From JACRCG01 sp964524835 (lineage in GTDB: Bacteria; Desulfobacterota; Desulfuromonadia; Geobacterales; Pseudopelobacteraceae): a DNA stretch of 64,000 nt. Within the stretch, counting starts at the first letter, position 1. Every line of letters starts with the position of its first letter. The notes under the pieces were generated by a model. The model was given only the letters and a program-made list of their open reading frames with translations. It had not been told where the DNA came from and ran no database searches. This document shows, one piece after another, positions 1-8,546 of this stretch. The DNA is taken from NCBI GenBank assembly GCA_964524835.1, contig CAZGEG010000003.1, forward strand, positions 1-64,000, given 5' to 3'. The position numbers and the translations under genes were made by a program.

Positions 1-25
1 GGACCGGTGCCCAAAACTACCCGTG

Positions 26-715
26 TCAGCAAAATTGCGTCACGGATTCAGGTTCATGTAAACATCTCCAGCGAGCATGAGCACCATCAGCATATCCTGA
101 TTTAAGCAAAGTAAATATCTCGTATGCTACTTGACATGCTCTTGCGTGCATTCGAGTCAAAACTTCAAAAACCAGATCATTTTCAGCAACTGCTTTTTCT
201 CTAAAGAAATTATTGAAATTATCTCCGCATTCAAAAGACAAGAGAATCAACATTTCGAGTGCATTTAATGCCTTTCCCCATCTCCGATACATGTTGTACT
301 CAAAAGCAAGCCTCTCAGCTTCTTTTTCTGCAAGCCCTAATTTCATTTGGGCTTTAACACTCTTTTGGATAGTTTTACTAGTTTTATCAATACTGCTTAC
401 AGTGGCATTTTCAACAATATCATCTAGCGTTTCCCCGAAATTTTCTATAGCTTCAGGCAATTTTTCCAAAACGGATCTAAAGTACTCTTCAAATCCTTTT
501 TCTGTCTTAAAACCATTTCTTCTGATTTGGTCTTTTTTTATTTTAATATTGATTGACCCGCTGGTAACTAAATCTTTAGACATCTGGTCAATCTGTTTTT
601 TGCTTAAAATCACGCCATGTACTGACAGTAATTTCTTCAAAACCATATAGGATATGCGATCTGTGGTCAGGGTCTTTTGAATTGTTTCCTGAAAAAGCTT
701 TTGAATAGTATCCAT
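26..715 (-). CDS. DUF5677-like protein, probably truncated at its C-terminus
   Basis: The 229-residue product is charged and helical, with no signal peptide or membrane segment. Its last third (residues about 195-216, containing SGYADGAHARWRCLHE) resembles the A-R-x-R-x-L-x-E signature that in DUF5677 proteins sits inside the domain and is followed by at least another 50 residues. Here the frame ends 8 residues after that motif, so the gene looks cut short close to the left window edge. A weak ribosome site (AGGTG) precedes the ATG. The base composition is AT-rich compared with the gsp genes, which suggests acquired DNA. Family assignment is from memory of the motif; function is unknown, although DUF5677 proteins are often found in mobile or defence regions. 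Confidence 0.5.
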   Translation of the reverse strand: MDTIQKLFQETIQKTLTTDRISYMVLKKLLSVHGVILSKKQIDQMSKDLVTSGSINIKIKKDQIRRNGFKTEKGFEEYFRSVLEKLPEAIENFGETLDDIVENATVSSIDKTSKTIQKSVKAQMKLGLAEKEAERLAFEYNMYRRWGKALNALEMLILLSFECGDNFNNFFREKAVAENDLVFEVLTRMHARACQVAYEIFTLLKSGYADGAHARWRCLHEPESVTQFC

Positions 716-762
716 TTGGCACCTGATAAAGGAGACTGTTTTGCGGGTTGTCTTGCCTTCGG

Positions 763-1593
763 TTATGGCGGGCTCGCATTATTAAGGTCGGGCCTGTTTG
801 GCACGAAAAGGCCGTACTTGCCCTTGATAGGTTCTGCCTTATGAACCTGGACATGCATGTGCATTTTTAAATTCAACTCTTCAATGGACTGCACAATAAT
901 GTCATAGTGGGCAGGGTCCATTCTCATTCCAGCAATTACAGAATATAAAATTTCTCTATTGTATGTATGAATGCCGTGCCCTCTAACATGATCTATGACT
1001 CTTTCTTCCTGCTCGTAGTTCCAATCACTACCTTTTATTAAGAACTGTTTTCTCCGCTTTTCATCATCGCTATCAAAAAAGCTTACAACTGGTTTGTCTT
1101 TTTCGTATTCAACTTCATAAGGAATTAGTAGCTCAAAAAAATAGTTCGGGGGGAGGTCATCCAAATTCACATTTGTAACCGCAACGGGTATTTCGAATTC
1201 AACTACAAATCCAGTGTGATGTTTAGCATAGTGTGACCACATAAGAAGGTTCAGTGCGTCTCTTGAGAGACTGCAAATTCCAACGGCATCACTAGCTTTT
1301 TGACCAAAAGCTCCGGCTTCGACTGCAAGCTTCACACTACGAATCATTTCTTCTTTCTGTCTTATTCGTTCTTTTTTTGACAATTTGAGCAAGTCGCAGG
1401 CTTTTTTAAGCAGCTCTGGCCTGCTATTTATGTACTCCTCTACGTTGCCTGTTTCATAATCCGGTGCGCAGTCGAAAGGATCATTAACCTTACTTGGCGG
1501 ACTAAATTTCATTGTCCCGGCTTTTATTATGTTCAGTGAGCCTTCATTAAAGGGGAGGTATTTGTATCTGCGAATCTTTTCAACAACTACCAT
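763..1593 (-). CDS. DUF2971 family protein
   Basis: The product of 276 residues shows the usual DUF2971 landmarks: an N-terminal KYLPFNEGSLNIIKAGTMKF segment, the NDPFDC motif near residue 35, and WSHYAKHHTGFVVEF in the middle. No catalytic function is established for the family, which is widespread in accessory and prophage regions. I chose the ATG at 1591-1593 because GGAG stands six bases upstream; an in-frame ATG at 1603-1605 and a TTG at 1612-1614 are alternatives. It is AT-rich like its neighbours, about 50 bp from the DUF5677-like gene and on the same strand, so the three genes at the left edge may be one acquired group. Confidence 0.7.
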   Translation of the reverse strand: MVVVEKIRRYKYLPFNEGSLNIIKAGTMKFSPPSKVNDPFDCAPDYETGNVEEYINSRPELLKKACDLLKLSKKERIRQKEEMIRSVKLAVEAGAFGQKASDAVGICSLSRDALNLLMWSHYAKHHTGFVVEFEIPVAVTNVNLDDLPPNYFFELLIPYEVEYEKDKPVVSFFDSDDEKRRKQFLIKGSDWNYEQEERVIDHVRGHGIHTYNREILYSVIAGMRMDPAHYDIIVQSIEELNLKMHMHVQVHKAEPIKGKYGLFVPNRPDLNNASPP

Positions 1594-1701
1594 TTCATGC
1601 TCCATCGATACCAATGTTCTGATGTCTAATTCTTATCTGTGTCAACGGGCATGGGTTTGCCCCGCCTTCTTTTCAGGCGGGTAGTAACCCTTGTTAGTCG
1701 A

Positions 1702-2562
1702 TCATTCCTCTTCTTCCCTATACATTTCCAAAAACGCCTCACGGTCTTCTTCTGCTATTGACATCTCAACATCGTTTTCATCATCGAATATGAACGTATC
1801 GAGTTCTTTAATACTGTTTATCCATTTTGTAATTCTGAACCTGTCGAACTCGTTCGTGATAGCATCTATTAAATCCATTGTGTGACACGGCAACGTAAAA
1901 GTTTCCATTTTTCTTTCGTGGAAATTCACGATGTAGTATGTACCTCGGTAGTAATTTGCATTAGTATGCTTATTGCCTTCAAAATCAGGGATTTTGCCTA
2001 ACATAATTTCATAATGAGTATCAGTTTTTCCGTCAACACCTAAATCTAAGTTCATAAGCTTACCGACAGAGTGGCCTAGCGCGGTGTTGTCTACGAAGTA
2101 TTTTTGGTAGTATTTAAAGTAAACGTTAAAATTTACTTCCTCTTTTAAAGCTTCCTCTATCTCATTCCAGTTCATTATCGTGAATTTGAAACTGCCTTGA
2201 CCTCTAAGTTCATCAGATATATTCCGTTCAAGCTCTTGAAACGCAACATCTCTGTCCAATGTTGTGCATAGGATGTACTCGGATATCGTCGGATTAAATG
2301 TTTTTGCCTTTTCTATTTCTTCGAATATTTCTTCTCTTGTCAAATACCGGTTTGTCTTTCTTACTTTGCACTGAATTCCAAACCACTCCCCGCTCTCAAT
2401 ATTGCGACCAAAGACGTCTACTCCCGCCTGAGACTGGCCACTCCTACCATTAATGTTAACCAGCTCGTTCTTTTTGTCATTTTTCCATAGATCACGGCAT
2501 AGATGCTCGAACAGCGAATCATCAATGATTTTCGGGATGTGAATTGACCTTAAATCATACAT
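1702..2562 (-). CDS. Mrr/restriction-endonuclease-like protein
   Basis: The 286-residue product begins with a domain typical of restriction-endonuclease-fold proteins: LFEHLCRDLW near residue 13, GRSGQSQAGVDVFGR (G-x-D of a PD-(D/E)xK core) near residue 35, and IQCKV (Q-x-K) about 15 residues later, followed by a helix with EEI..EIEKAKTF. This is the usual arrangement in Mrr-like nucleases that cut DNA. The C-terminal half, from about residue 125, is not recognised. The start at 2560-2562 is supported by CAGGAGAG eight to nine bases upstream; a longer frame would run through a GC-rich palindrome and is unlikely. The gene is AT-rich and lies just after gspF. Nuclease function is inferred from motifs only. 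Confidence 0.6.
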   Translation of the reverse strand: MYDLRSIHIPKIIDDSLFEHLCRDLWKNDKKNELVNINGRSGQSQAGVDVFGRNIESGEWFGIQCKVRKTNRYLTREEIFEEIEKAKTFNPTISEYILCTTLDRDVAFQELERNISDELRGQGSFKFTIMNWNEIEEALKEEVNFNVYFKYYQKYFVDNTALGHSVGKLMNLDLGVDGKTDTHYEIMLGKIPDFEGNKHTNANYYRGTYYIVNFHERKMETFTLPCHTMDLIDAITNEFDRFRITKWINSIKELDTFIFDDENDVEMSIAEEDREAFLEMYREEEE

Positions 2563-2588
2563 TCTTTTACTCTCCTGAACTCGCTGTT

Positions 2589-2622
2589 GACCGGCCCCAC
2601 GCGCGCACGCGCGTGGGGCCGG
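2589..2622. repeat. Perfect GC-rich palindrome (16-bp arms, 2-base loop)
   Basis: Arms ACCGGCCCCACGCGCG and its exact complement are separated by CA. The palindrome lies between gspF and the Mrr-like gene, 27 bases upstream of that gene's start, in otherwise AT-rich DNA. There is no T-run, so it is not a standard terminator. It may be a recombination or insertion scar, or a protein-binding site. Confidence 0.7.
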
Positions 2623-2693
2623 TGATCTTCCCAAATAGAACATTTATCTGGACTGAACTATTTACAGACTCGTGTGCTCCGCACTGACTCCAA

Positions 2694-3905
2694 TTACTTG
2701 ATCAGCTGATTCAGCTCGAAAATCGGCAGCAGCACCGCCAGTACCACGATGCCGACCGCCAGCCCCATCGCCAATACCAGCAGCGGCTCCATCAGCCCCA
2801 TCAGGCGGGTCAGACGCGCACTGAACTCCCGCTCGTAGGCGACACCGGCCTTTACCAGCATCCCTTCCAGATTGCCGCTCTTCTCGCCGACCGCCGCCAG
2901 GTGTACCAGCAGGGGGGGAAACAGCGGGCTCTTCTTCAGGCTTCCGGAGAGGCTCCCCCCCTGGGCAACCTCCTCCATCACGCCGCGCAGAAAAGCGCGG
3001 TAGACCCGGTTGACAACGACCTCGCCGGTGATCTCCAGGGCCCGCATGATCGGCACTCCGCTGGAAAGGAGCAGCCCCAGGACGCGGGCGAAGCGCGACA
3101 GGATCAGGCGCTGCAGCATCCCTCCGGCCAGCGGGAGGCGGAGCAGCAGGGTGTCGCGCTTCAGGCGGAGATCGTCACGCTTCATGGCTTTGCGATAGAG
3201 GGGAACCGAGGCGACCATCAGGGCGGTGGGGATCCACCAGTACCCCTGCAGGAAATGACTGACCTTGATCAGGATGATCGTGATCAGCGGGAGGGCGGCT
3301 TTGCTGTCTTCGAAGATCGTCACGATACGGGGGATGACGACCGTCAGCAGGAAGAGCATGACGCCGCCGCCAACCAGCACCATCAGGATCGGGTAGGCCA
3401 GGGCGGAGGTGACCTTGCTTCGCACCTGCTCCTGTTCCTCCAGGAAATCCGCCAGTTTTTCCAGCACGGCATCGAGGGCGCCGCCGGCCTCGCCGGCCGC
3501 CACCATGCTGACATAGCTTTCGCCGAAGATATCCGGTTCGGCGGCCAGCCCCCGCGACAGCGAGGCCCCTTCGGCGATGCGTTCCTTTACCCGGACCAGG
3601 GCCTGGCGCAGCAGTCCGCTCTCCTCCTGCTCGCAGAGCGAACCAAATGCTTCGAAAAGCGGTACGGATGACGCCACCAGCGTGGCGAGGCGCCGGGTGA
3701 AGAGCGACAGTTCGTCGGCCGGAACTCCCCGGCGAAAGGAGAACGACCCGGAGTGCCCCCCGGCGCCCCCCTCTTCAACCACTTCGCGCGGCAGCAGCCC
3801 CTTCCCCTTGAGCTGCTGCATCGCCTGCCGTTCGGAATCGGCTTCGACGGTGCCGGATACCGAAGAACCGGTGGCGCTGTAGGCTTTATAGCGGAACGTC
3901 GGCAT
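2694..3905 (-). CDS. gspF: Type II secretion inner-membrane protein GspF
   Basis: The 403-residue protein has the expected length and layout for GspF/PulF: an N-terminal FRYKAYSATG..VSGTVEA segment, two copies of the T2SSF helical domain (about residues 70-190 and 270-395), and three membrane segments, the clearest at about 170-195, 220-240 and near the C-terminus (LLVLAMGLAVGIVVLAVLLP). GspF is the polytopic platform protein that couples the GspE ATPase to pseudopilus assembly. Its start overlaps the end of gspE by 20 bases, so the two are translationally coupled. It is the last gsp gene visible; gspG and other pseudopilin genes do not follow, and the next genes are AT-rich accessory ones. 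Confidence 0.93.
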   Translation of the reverse strand: MPTFRYKAYSATGSSVSGTVEADSERQAMQQLKGKGLLPREVVEEGGAGGHSGSFSFRRGVPADELSLFTRRLATLVASSVPLFEAFGSLCEQEESGLLRQALVRVKERIAEGASLSRGLAAEPDIFGESYVSMVAAGEAGGALDAVLEKLADFLEEQEQVRSKVTSALAYPILMVLVGGGVMLFLLTVVIPRIVTIFEDSKAALPLITIILIKVSHFLQGYWWIPTALMVASVPLYRKAMKRDDLRLKRDTLLLRLPLAGGMLQRLILSRFARVLGLLLSSGVPIMRALEITGEVVVNRVYRAFLRGVMEEVAQGGSLSGSLKKSPLFPPLLVHLAAVGEKSGNLEGMLVKAGVAYEREFSARLTRLMGLMEPLLVLAMGLAVGIVVLAVLLPIFELNQLIK

Positions 3906-5463
3906 AGTCGTCCTGGGTAACGCGCAGAACCTCTTCGATCGTGGTAATCCCGGCGGCTGCGCGGGCGATGCCGTCGTCGCGCAGCGTCTTCATGCCGTGC
4001 GCAACCGCGTATTCCTTGATCTCCCCGGCGTGCGAACGGCGAATGATCATCGAGCAGAGCTCCTGGTCGATCGGCATGATTTCATAGATAGCGGTCCGCC
4101 CCAGGGTGCCGAGTCCGAAGCAGGCATCGCACCCCCGGCCGCGGTACAGCTTTTCAGGGAGGGTTACCCCGGCGTACTGCTCCACCGGACGGTACTCTTC
4201 GCGGCAGTGCGGGCAGATCACCCGCACCAGACGCTGGGCGACGACGGCCGACAGGGAGGAGGCGATCATGAACGGCTCGATCCCCATGTCCACCAGGCGG
4301 GTCACGGCGGTGGCGGCATCGTTGGTATGCAGGGTCGAAAGCACCAGATGCCCGGTCAGACTGGCCTGGATCGCGATTTCGGCGGTTTCGGCGTCGCGGA
4401 TTTCGCCGACCATGATGATGTCCGGGTCCTGGCGCAGAATCGAGCGGAGCCCGCCGGCGAAGGTCAGCTCTATCTTGGGGTTGACCTGGATCTGGCCGAT
4501 TCCCTTGATCTGGTACTCGATCGGGTCTTCGATGGTGATGATGTTTTTTTCGCTGGAATTGACCTTGTTCAGCGCGGCGTAGAGCGTCGTCGACTTGCCG
4601 CTGCCGGTCGGACCGGTCACGAGGATGATGCCGCTCGTCCGGGTCAGCATCCGCTCCAGCGTGCGTACACCATGTTCCCCCAGACCGATATCGGCCAGCG
4701 AAAGAATCCCCTTCTTCTTGTCCAGCAGGCGGAGCACGGCCCGCTCCCCGTAGTAGGTCGGGATGATCGAGACGCGGATATCGACATCGCGGCCGCCGAC
4801 AAGCACGCGGATACGGCCGTCCTGCGGCAGGCGCTTCTCGGCGATGTTGAGGCCGGACATGATCTTGATGCGTGACACCAGAGCGTCCTGGATAATTTTG
4901 GGGGGAGAGAGTTTTTCGTAGAGGATGCCGTCAATGCGGAACCGGACCAACAGCTCCCGCTCGTACGGCTCGATATGAACGTCACTGACCCGCTCCTTGA
5001 CCGCTTCCGAGAGTATCGAGTTCAGCAGGCGGATCACCGGGGCTTCGTCGGACAGATCCAGCAGGTCCGTGGGGTTGTTCAGTTCGGTGGCAACCGTGGA
5101 GAGATCTTCTCCCTGCAGCTCCTGCAGCACTTCGCGGGCGGTTCCTGACACGCCGGCGTAGGCATGGTTGATGGCATCCGCCAGAAGCGGCGCCGGCACC
5201 AGCACCGCCTCGATCGGCTTGCCGAACAGCAGGCGGAGTTCGTCAAGCAGCAGCAGCCCGGCGGCGGAAGAAACGGCAACGGAGACCACGCCGTCGGACT
5301 CATGCAGCGGCAAGATGGAGTTGGCGCGTGCGAACGTCAGGGGGAGCCGGTTCAACAGACCGGAATCTATCTCATCCGCCTTGATTTCAGTCCGGCACCC
5401 GATTCCCAGCCTGCCGGCGACAGCTTCCAGTTGGTCGGGAATGCTCACGGTGTCGACACTCAT
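3886..5463 (-). CDS. gspE: Type II secretion ATPase GspE
   Basis: The 525-residue cytoplasmic ATPase powers type II secretion. An N-terminal MshEN-like domain covers roughly the first 140 residues. The ATPase follows, with Walker A GPTGSGKST near residue 285, an Asp-box, a Walker B region (DIIMVGEIRDAETAEIA) and the His-box (TGHLVLSTLHTNDA). A zinc site formed by CPHC and CDAC pairs near residues 420-450 is typical of GspE. The ATG overlaps the gspD stop by four bases (ATGA), and the gene's end overlaps gspF. Length and motifs fit GspE better than PilB because of the gspC-D-E-F context. Confidence 0.94.
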   Translation of the reverse strand: MSVDTVSIPDQLEAVAGRLGIGCRTEIKADEIDSGLLNRLPLTFARANSILPLHESDGVVSVAVSSAAGLLLLDELRLLFGKPIEAVLVPAPLLADAINHAYAGVSGTAREVLQELQGEDLSTVATELNNPTDLLDLSDEAPVIRLLNSILSEAVKERVSDVHIEPYERELLVRFRIDGILYEKLSPPKIIQDALVSRIKIMSGLNIAEKRLPQDGRIRVLVGGRDVDIRVSIIPTYYGERAVLRLLDKKKGILSLADIGLGEHGVRTLERMLTRTSGIILVTGPTGSGKSTTLYAALNKVNSSEKNIITIEDPIEYQIKGIGQIQVNPKIELTFAGGLRSILRQDPDIIMVGEIRDAETAEIAIQASLTGHLVLSTLHTNDAATAVTRLVDMGIEPFMIASSLSAVVAQRLVRVICPHCREEYRPVEQYAGVTLPEKLYRGRGCDACFGLGTLGRTAIYEIMPIDQELCSMIIRRSHAGEIKEYAVAHGMKTLRDDGIARAAAGITTIEEVLRVTQDDYADVPL

Positions 5464-7358
5464 TTGCCGGAGATCTCTTTTTGAACATCGACCGGCCCGC
5501 TCTTTTTCGTCGATTCCCCGAACGATTCGCGCTGGATTCGCGTCATCTCCGCGAGATCGGTTGCATCCTTGACGATATGCGGCGTCAGGAGGATCATCAG
5601 GTTGGTTTTCTTGCGTACCTTGGATTTGGTCTTGAAAAGCCAGCCCAGCAGCGGGATATCTCCGAGCAGCGGCACCTTGCTGACCGTTTCCTCTTCGGTG
5701 TCCTGGATCAGGCCTCCGATCGCAACCGTCTCCTTGTCCTTCACGACAACGCTGGTTTTGGCCGAGCGCTTGGTCGTGATCAGGTCGATTGCCTGCCCTT
5801 TGCTGTCCTTTACCGCCGATATCTCCTGATTGATATCCATCCGGATATAATCGCCTTCGCTGATCTGTGGCTTGATCTTCAGATTGATGCCGATATCCTT
5901 GCGCTCGACTGAGGTCGTCTGGAAACCGGTCGTAACTGTTGATGACCCCTGGAACGGCACGTTTTCGCCGACGTTGATCTCCGCCTCTTTGTTGTCGGAG
6001 GTCAGGATGTTGGGTGTGGAAAGTATGTTCAGCAGCCCTTTCTTATCGAGCGCTTTCAGCACCGCGGTAATATTGAGCGGGCTGGCGGTGACGCCGGGGG
6101 ACAGTGCGCCCCCCGAGGCAATGATTGTGCCTAAAGTGCCGAGCGTCCCGAGCGGATCATACAATCCGGCCACCGTGAGGGTGCTGTTCGGCGATCCCCC
6201 TCCGATCAGCCCGGTTTGAAGCCCTATTTCGCTGGATTTGTCGAGAGACACCTCGGCGATCAGCACCTGGACAAAGACCTGTTTGCTGCGGCGGTCCAGC
6301 TTCTTTATGACCTGAATCAGGTTGCCGTAATCGGTGGGGGAGGCCATGATGACGAGCGAATTGGAGGCTTTGTCGGGAGTGATGGTAACCTTGCCGCTTT
6401 CAAAGGGAGACGCCTGCGGTGCGGCGGCGCCGGGAGATGCGGCAGCCTGGGCGGAGATTCCTTTGACAACGCCGTCCAGCACCTTTGCCATCTCGGTCGC
6501 ATCGGTGTTCTCAAGATAATAGACATTGACCTTGCTGCTTGCTTCAGGCGGGGTGACATCCAGCTTTGCGACCAGTTCACGAATCGCTGTTTTAGTCGTC
6601 TCGTTACCGAAAACCAGCAGGGCATTCAGGCGCTGGTCCGCCAGAACGCTTGTCGTGCTTCCCCCTCCGGAAGACGCTGGCTGCCCGCCCGGCTTGCTTT
6701 CCGAGCCGCTCAGCCACTGACGCACGATTGCAGCGGCGCTTTCGGCCGAGGCGTTTTTCAGGTAGATAATTTCAAGACCTTCGCGGGTCCGTTCGGTGTC
6801 GATCGTCTGCAGCAGTCCATGCAGTTTGCGAATGTTGATGGAAGAATCGACCATAAGGAGCAGATTGCCCGGGCCAAAGGCCGAGAGGTGGCCATCCTTC
6901 GAGACCATCGGTTGCAGAAAAGCCAGCGCTTCCTGGGCGGTGATATTCTCCAGCTTGGTCACCTGGGCGACGTAGCTCTCGTTTACCGGGGCCTGCGCCC
7001 CCTCCGGCAGCAGCTTGAAGCCCGATTGCTTGGCTGCGGCAGAGGGGACAATCTTGGCGACCCTGCCGCTCTGCACGACGGTGAAGCCCTTCAGTTCCAG
7101 TACGGAGGTAAAGACGTTGTACGCCTCTTCGGTCGAGAGTTTGGAGGGAGAGTAGACGGATATTTTCCCTTTGACCCGGTCATCGAGGATGAAGTTTTTG
7201 CCGGTCAGGTCGCTGATGAACTTCACCATGGTAGAGATATCCACCTCGTTAAAGTTCAGCACCACCCCCCCCTTGCCGCCGGCTGCCAGCGCCGGGGAGA
7301 CAAAAAGAGCTGAAATCAATACCATTATACAAATTGTGTGTAGTAAATAGCGTTTCAA
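5460..7358 (-). CDS. gspD: Type II secretion secretin GspD
   Basis: The product forms the outer-membrane secretin ring. A signal peptide (residues 1-27, hydrophobic core ICIMVLISALFV, then ALA) precedes an N0 domain (VVLNFNEVDISTMVKFISDL) and N1-N3 domains containing a Gly/Ser-rich loop. The C-terminal secretin domain ends with the family signature VPLLGDIPLLGWLFK and LMILLTPHIV. I place the start at a TTG (7356-7358) because GGAGG lies five bases upstream and the signal peptide then begins at once; a longer in-frame ATG at 7451 would bury the signal peptide. That gives 632 residues, normal for GspD. It is translationally coupled to gspE and lies 168 bp after gspC. Confidence 0.92.
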   Translation of the reverse strand: MKRYLLHTICIMVLISALFVSPALAAGGKGGVVLNFNEVDISTMVKFISDLTGKNFILDDRVKGKISVYSPSKLSTEEAYNVFTSVLELKGFTVVQSGRVAKIVPSAAAKQSGFKLLPEGAQAPVNESYVAQVTKLENITAQEALAFLQPMVSKDGHLSAFGPGNLLLMVDSSINIRKLHGLLQTIDTERTREGLEIIYLKNASAESAAAIVRQWLSGSESKPGGQPASSGGGSTTSVLADQRLNALLVFGNETTKTAIRELVAKLDVTPPEASSKVNVYYLENTDATEMAKVLDGVVKGISAQAAASPGAAAPQASPFESGKVTITPDKASNSLVIMASPTDYGNLIQVIKKLDRRSKQVFVQVLIAEVSLDKSSEIGLQTGLIGGGSPNSTLTVAGLYDPLGTLGTLGTIIASGGALSPGVTASPLNITAVLKALDKKGLLNILSTPNILTSDNKEAEINVGENVPFQGSSTVTTGFQTTSVERKDIGINLKIKPQISEGDYIRMDINQEISAVKDSKGQAIDLITTKRSAKTSVVVKDKETVAIGGLIQDTEEETVSKVPLLGDIPLLGWLFKTKSKVRKKTNLMILLTPHIVKDATDLAEMTRIQRESFGESTKKSGPVDVQKEISGK

Positions 7359-7413
7359 GTGTACCTCCGGATTACTGCTTCCCTGAGCCGGACAAACCGG
7401 AATCAAAAATTTT

Positions 7414-7503
7414 TCACGCAACGACGCATCGACGCGACGTTTTAAAACCATGAATAAATCTTTTGATTAAAGCCTTTCGTTGCATCGTTGCGTCGCCGCG
7501 TGA
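7414..7503. repeat. Imperfect 26-bp inverted repeat between gspC and gspD
   Basis: The segment 7414-7439 and the complement of 7478-7503 agree at 21 of 26 positions by eye, and both are built from ACGC/GACG units. The loop of 38 bases is AT-rich. It lies in the 168-bp gap upstream of gspD and could form a long stem in the transcript or be a copy of a dispersed intergenic repeat. Confidence 0.55.
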
Positions 7504-7526
7504 GTAATAGGTGACGGGTGGTAAAG

Positions 7527-8408
7527 TTACCGTATATCGTAATTGAACGTCTGCGGCTGCCCGTCGCGGATAATATCCAGCTTCAGCCGGTTCTGCCCCT
7601 TGAGGGCGATGAAGGACTGCAGCGCCTTGTCCGGCGAATCCATCGGGAAATCATTCAGCCGCAGCAGTACGTCGCCGTTTTTTATGCCGATCATTGAAAA
7701 TACGCCATTTGGTTTTACTTCCGAAGCCTTGAACCCCTCTACCTTGCCATCCTTCTGGCTCGGGAGCAGGCGGGCGTCACTCATCGCCTGGGCCGGATTA
7801 TCCAGTGCGGCATTGAGGGCCCGCTGATCGATGACATAGCTTCCGGCTCCGGTGCTGGCCACCGCTGTGACCGTACGCGGAGTTCCAGCCGAAGGTAGTC
7901 CCGACGGGGGTGACGGGGGAGGTGCCATGGGGGTCAACAGCTCAACTTTCCTGTTGTTGATGACGATAAACGCCTTTTCCTTGCCGACATCAGCCAGGCG
8001 TCCGGCATCAAAGACCATGTCCCCCAGTCGGAACACCCGTTCTTCCTGTTTTGTCGTATGCCTGATCAGGGCAAAAGTTTCGCGGAACGACCCGACGGCT
8101 GTACCCAGCAGCATCAACTCAGTCGGAGCGGTGGCCGGAACGGCCAGGGCACCGTTCGGAGCAGTGGTAATCGGGGTAAGTGGACCTGTTGCAGCCTTGC
8201 CGAACAGCCCACCCGTCAGGATCGGTGCATAGAAGGAAAGGTCTTCCGTTCGCCTGGGGCCGGATGCGGGAGCGGGGGCCGCCGCGCCCCCCTCCGGGAG
8301 GAACGCCTTCCCGAGACGGGCGGAGAGCCGCTCTGTGGTGATTCCCGCCAGCAGGGCAATAATAACGATTCCCAGAAGGATATTTATGATGGTAACGGTA
8401 CGTGGCAT
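7527..8408 (-). CDS. gspC: Type II secretion protein GspC
   Basis: The 293-residue protein has one N-terminal membrane segment (IINILLGIVIIALLAG, about residues 6-22) followed by a Pro/Ala-rich linker, the HR domain (about 90-155, with LMLLGTAVGSFRETFALIRH and VFRLGDMVFDAG) and a C-terminal PDZ domain (about 225-293, IGIKNGDVLLRLNDFPMDSPDKAL). This is the standard GspC plan; it connects the inner-membrane platform to the GspD secretin. The ATG at 8406-8408, preceded by CAGGT, is preferred to an upstream ATG at 8468 that adds 20 residues encoded by an AT-rich repeat. It is the first gene of gspC-D-E-F. Confidence 0.88.
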   Translation of the reverse strand: MPRTVTIINILLGIVIIALLAGITTERLSARLGKAFLPEGGAAAPAPASGPRRTEDLSFYAPILTGGLFGKAATGPLTPITTAPNGALAVPATAPTELMLLGTAVGSFRETFALIRHTTKQEERVFRLGDMVFDAGRLADVGKEKAFIVINNRKVELLTPMAPPPSPPSGLPSAGTPRTVTAVASTGAGSYVIDQRALNAALDNPAQAMSDARLLPSQKDGKVEGFKASEVKPNGVFSMIGIKNGDVLLRLNDFPMDSPDKALQSFIALKGQNRLKLDIIRDGQPQTFNYDIR

Positions 8409-8420
8409 ATAACCTGACAA

Positions 8421-8546
8421 TGTTGAATTTTGAATTATGGATTTTGAATTATATTCAGCTTGTAACATTCAACATTGATTCTCTAGACTAATAAATATTG
8501 GATTTTGAATTTAATTCATAATTCAACATTCATAATTCAAAATTGA
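8421..8546. repeat. AT-rich intergenic repeat cluster (TTGAATT/AATTCAA units)
   Basis: The gap between dapF and gspC is filled with alternating copies of units such as TTTTGAATTATGGATTTTGAA and their complements (ATTCATAATTCAA, ATTCAACATT), and a TTGATTCTCTA phrase occurs twice. Similar sequence recurs at 37254-37288 and 38855-38925, so this is a dispersed repeat and not just local AT-richness. Confidence 0.65.

Noticed and set aside
6216..7313. 365-codon plus-strand frame opposite gspD
   Set aside because: Antisense shadow of the secretin gene, without ribosome site or recognisable domain.
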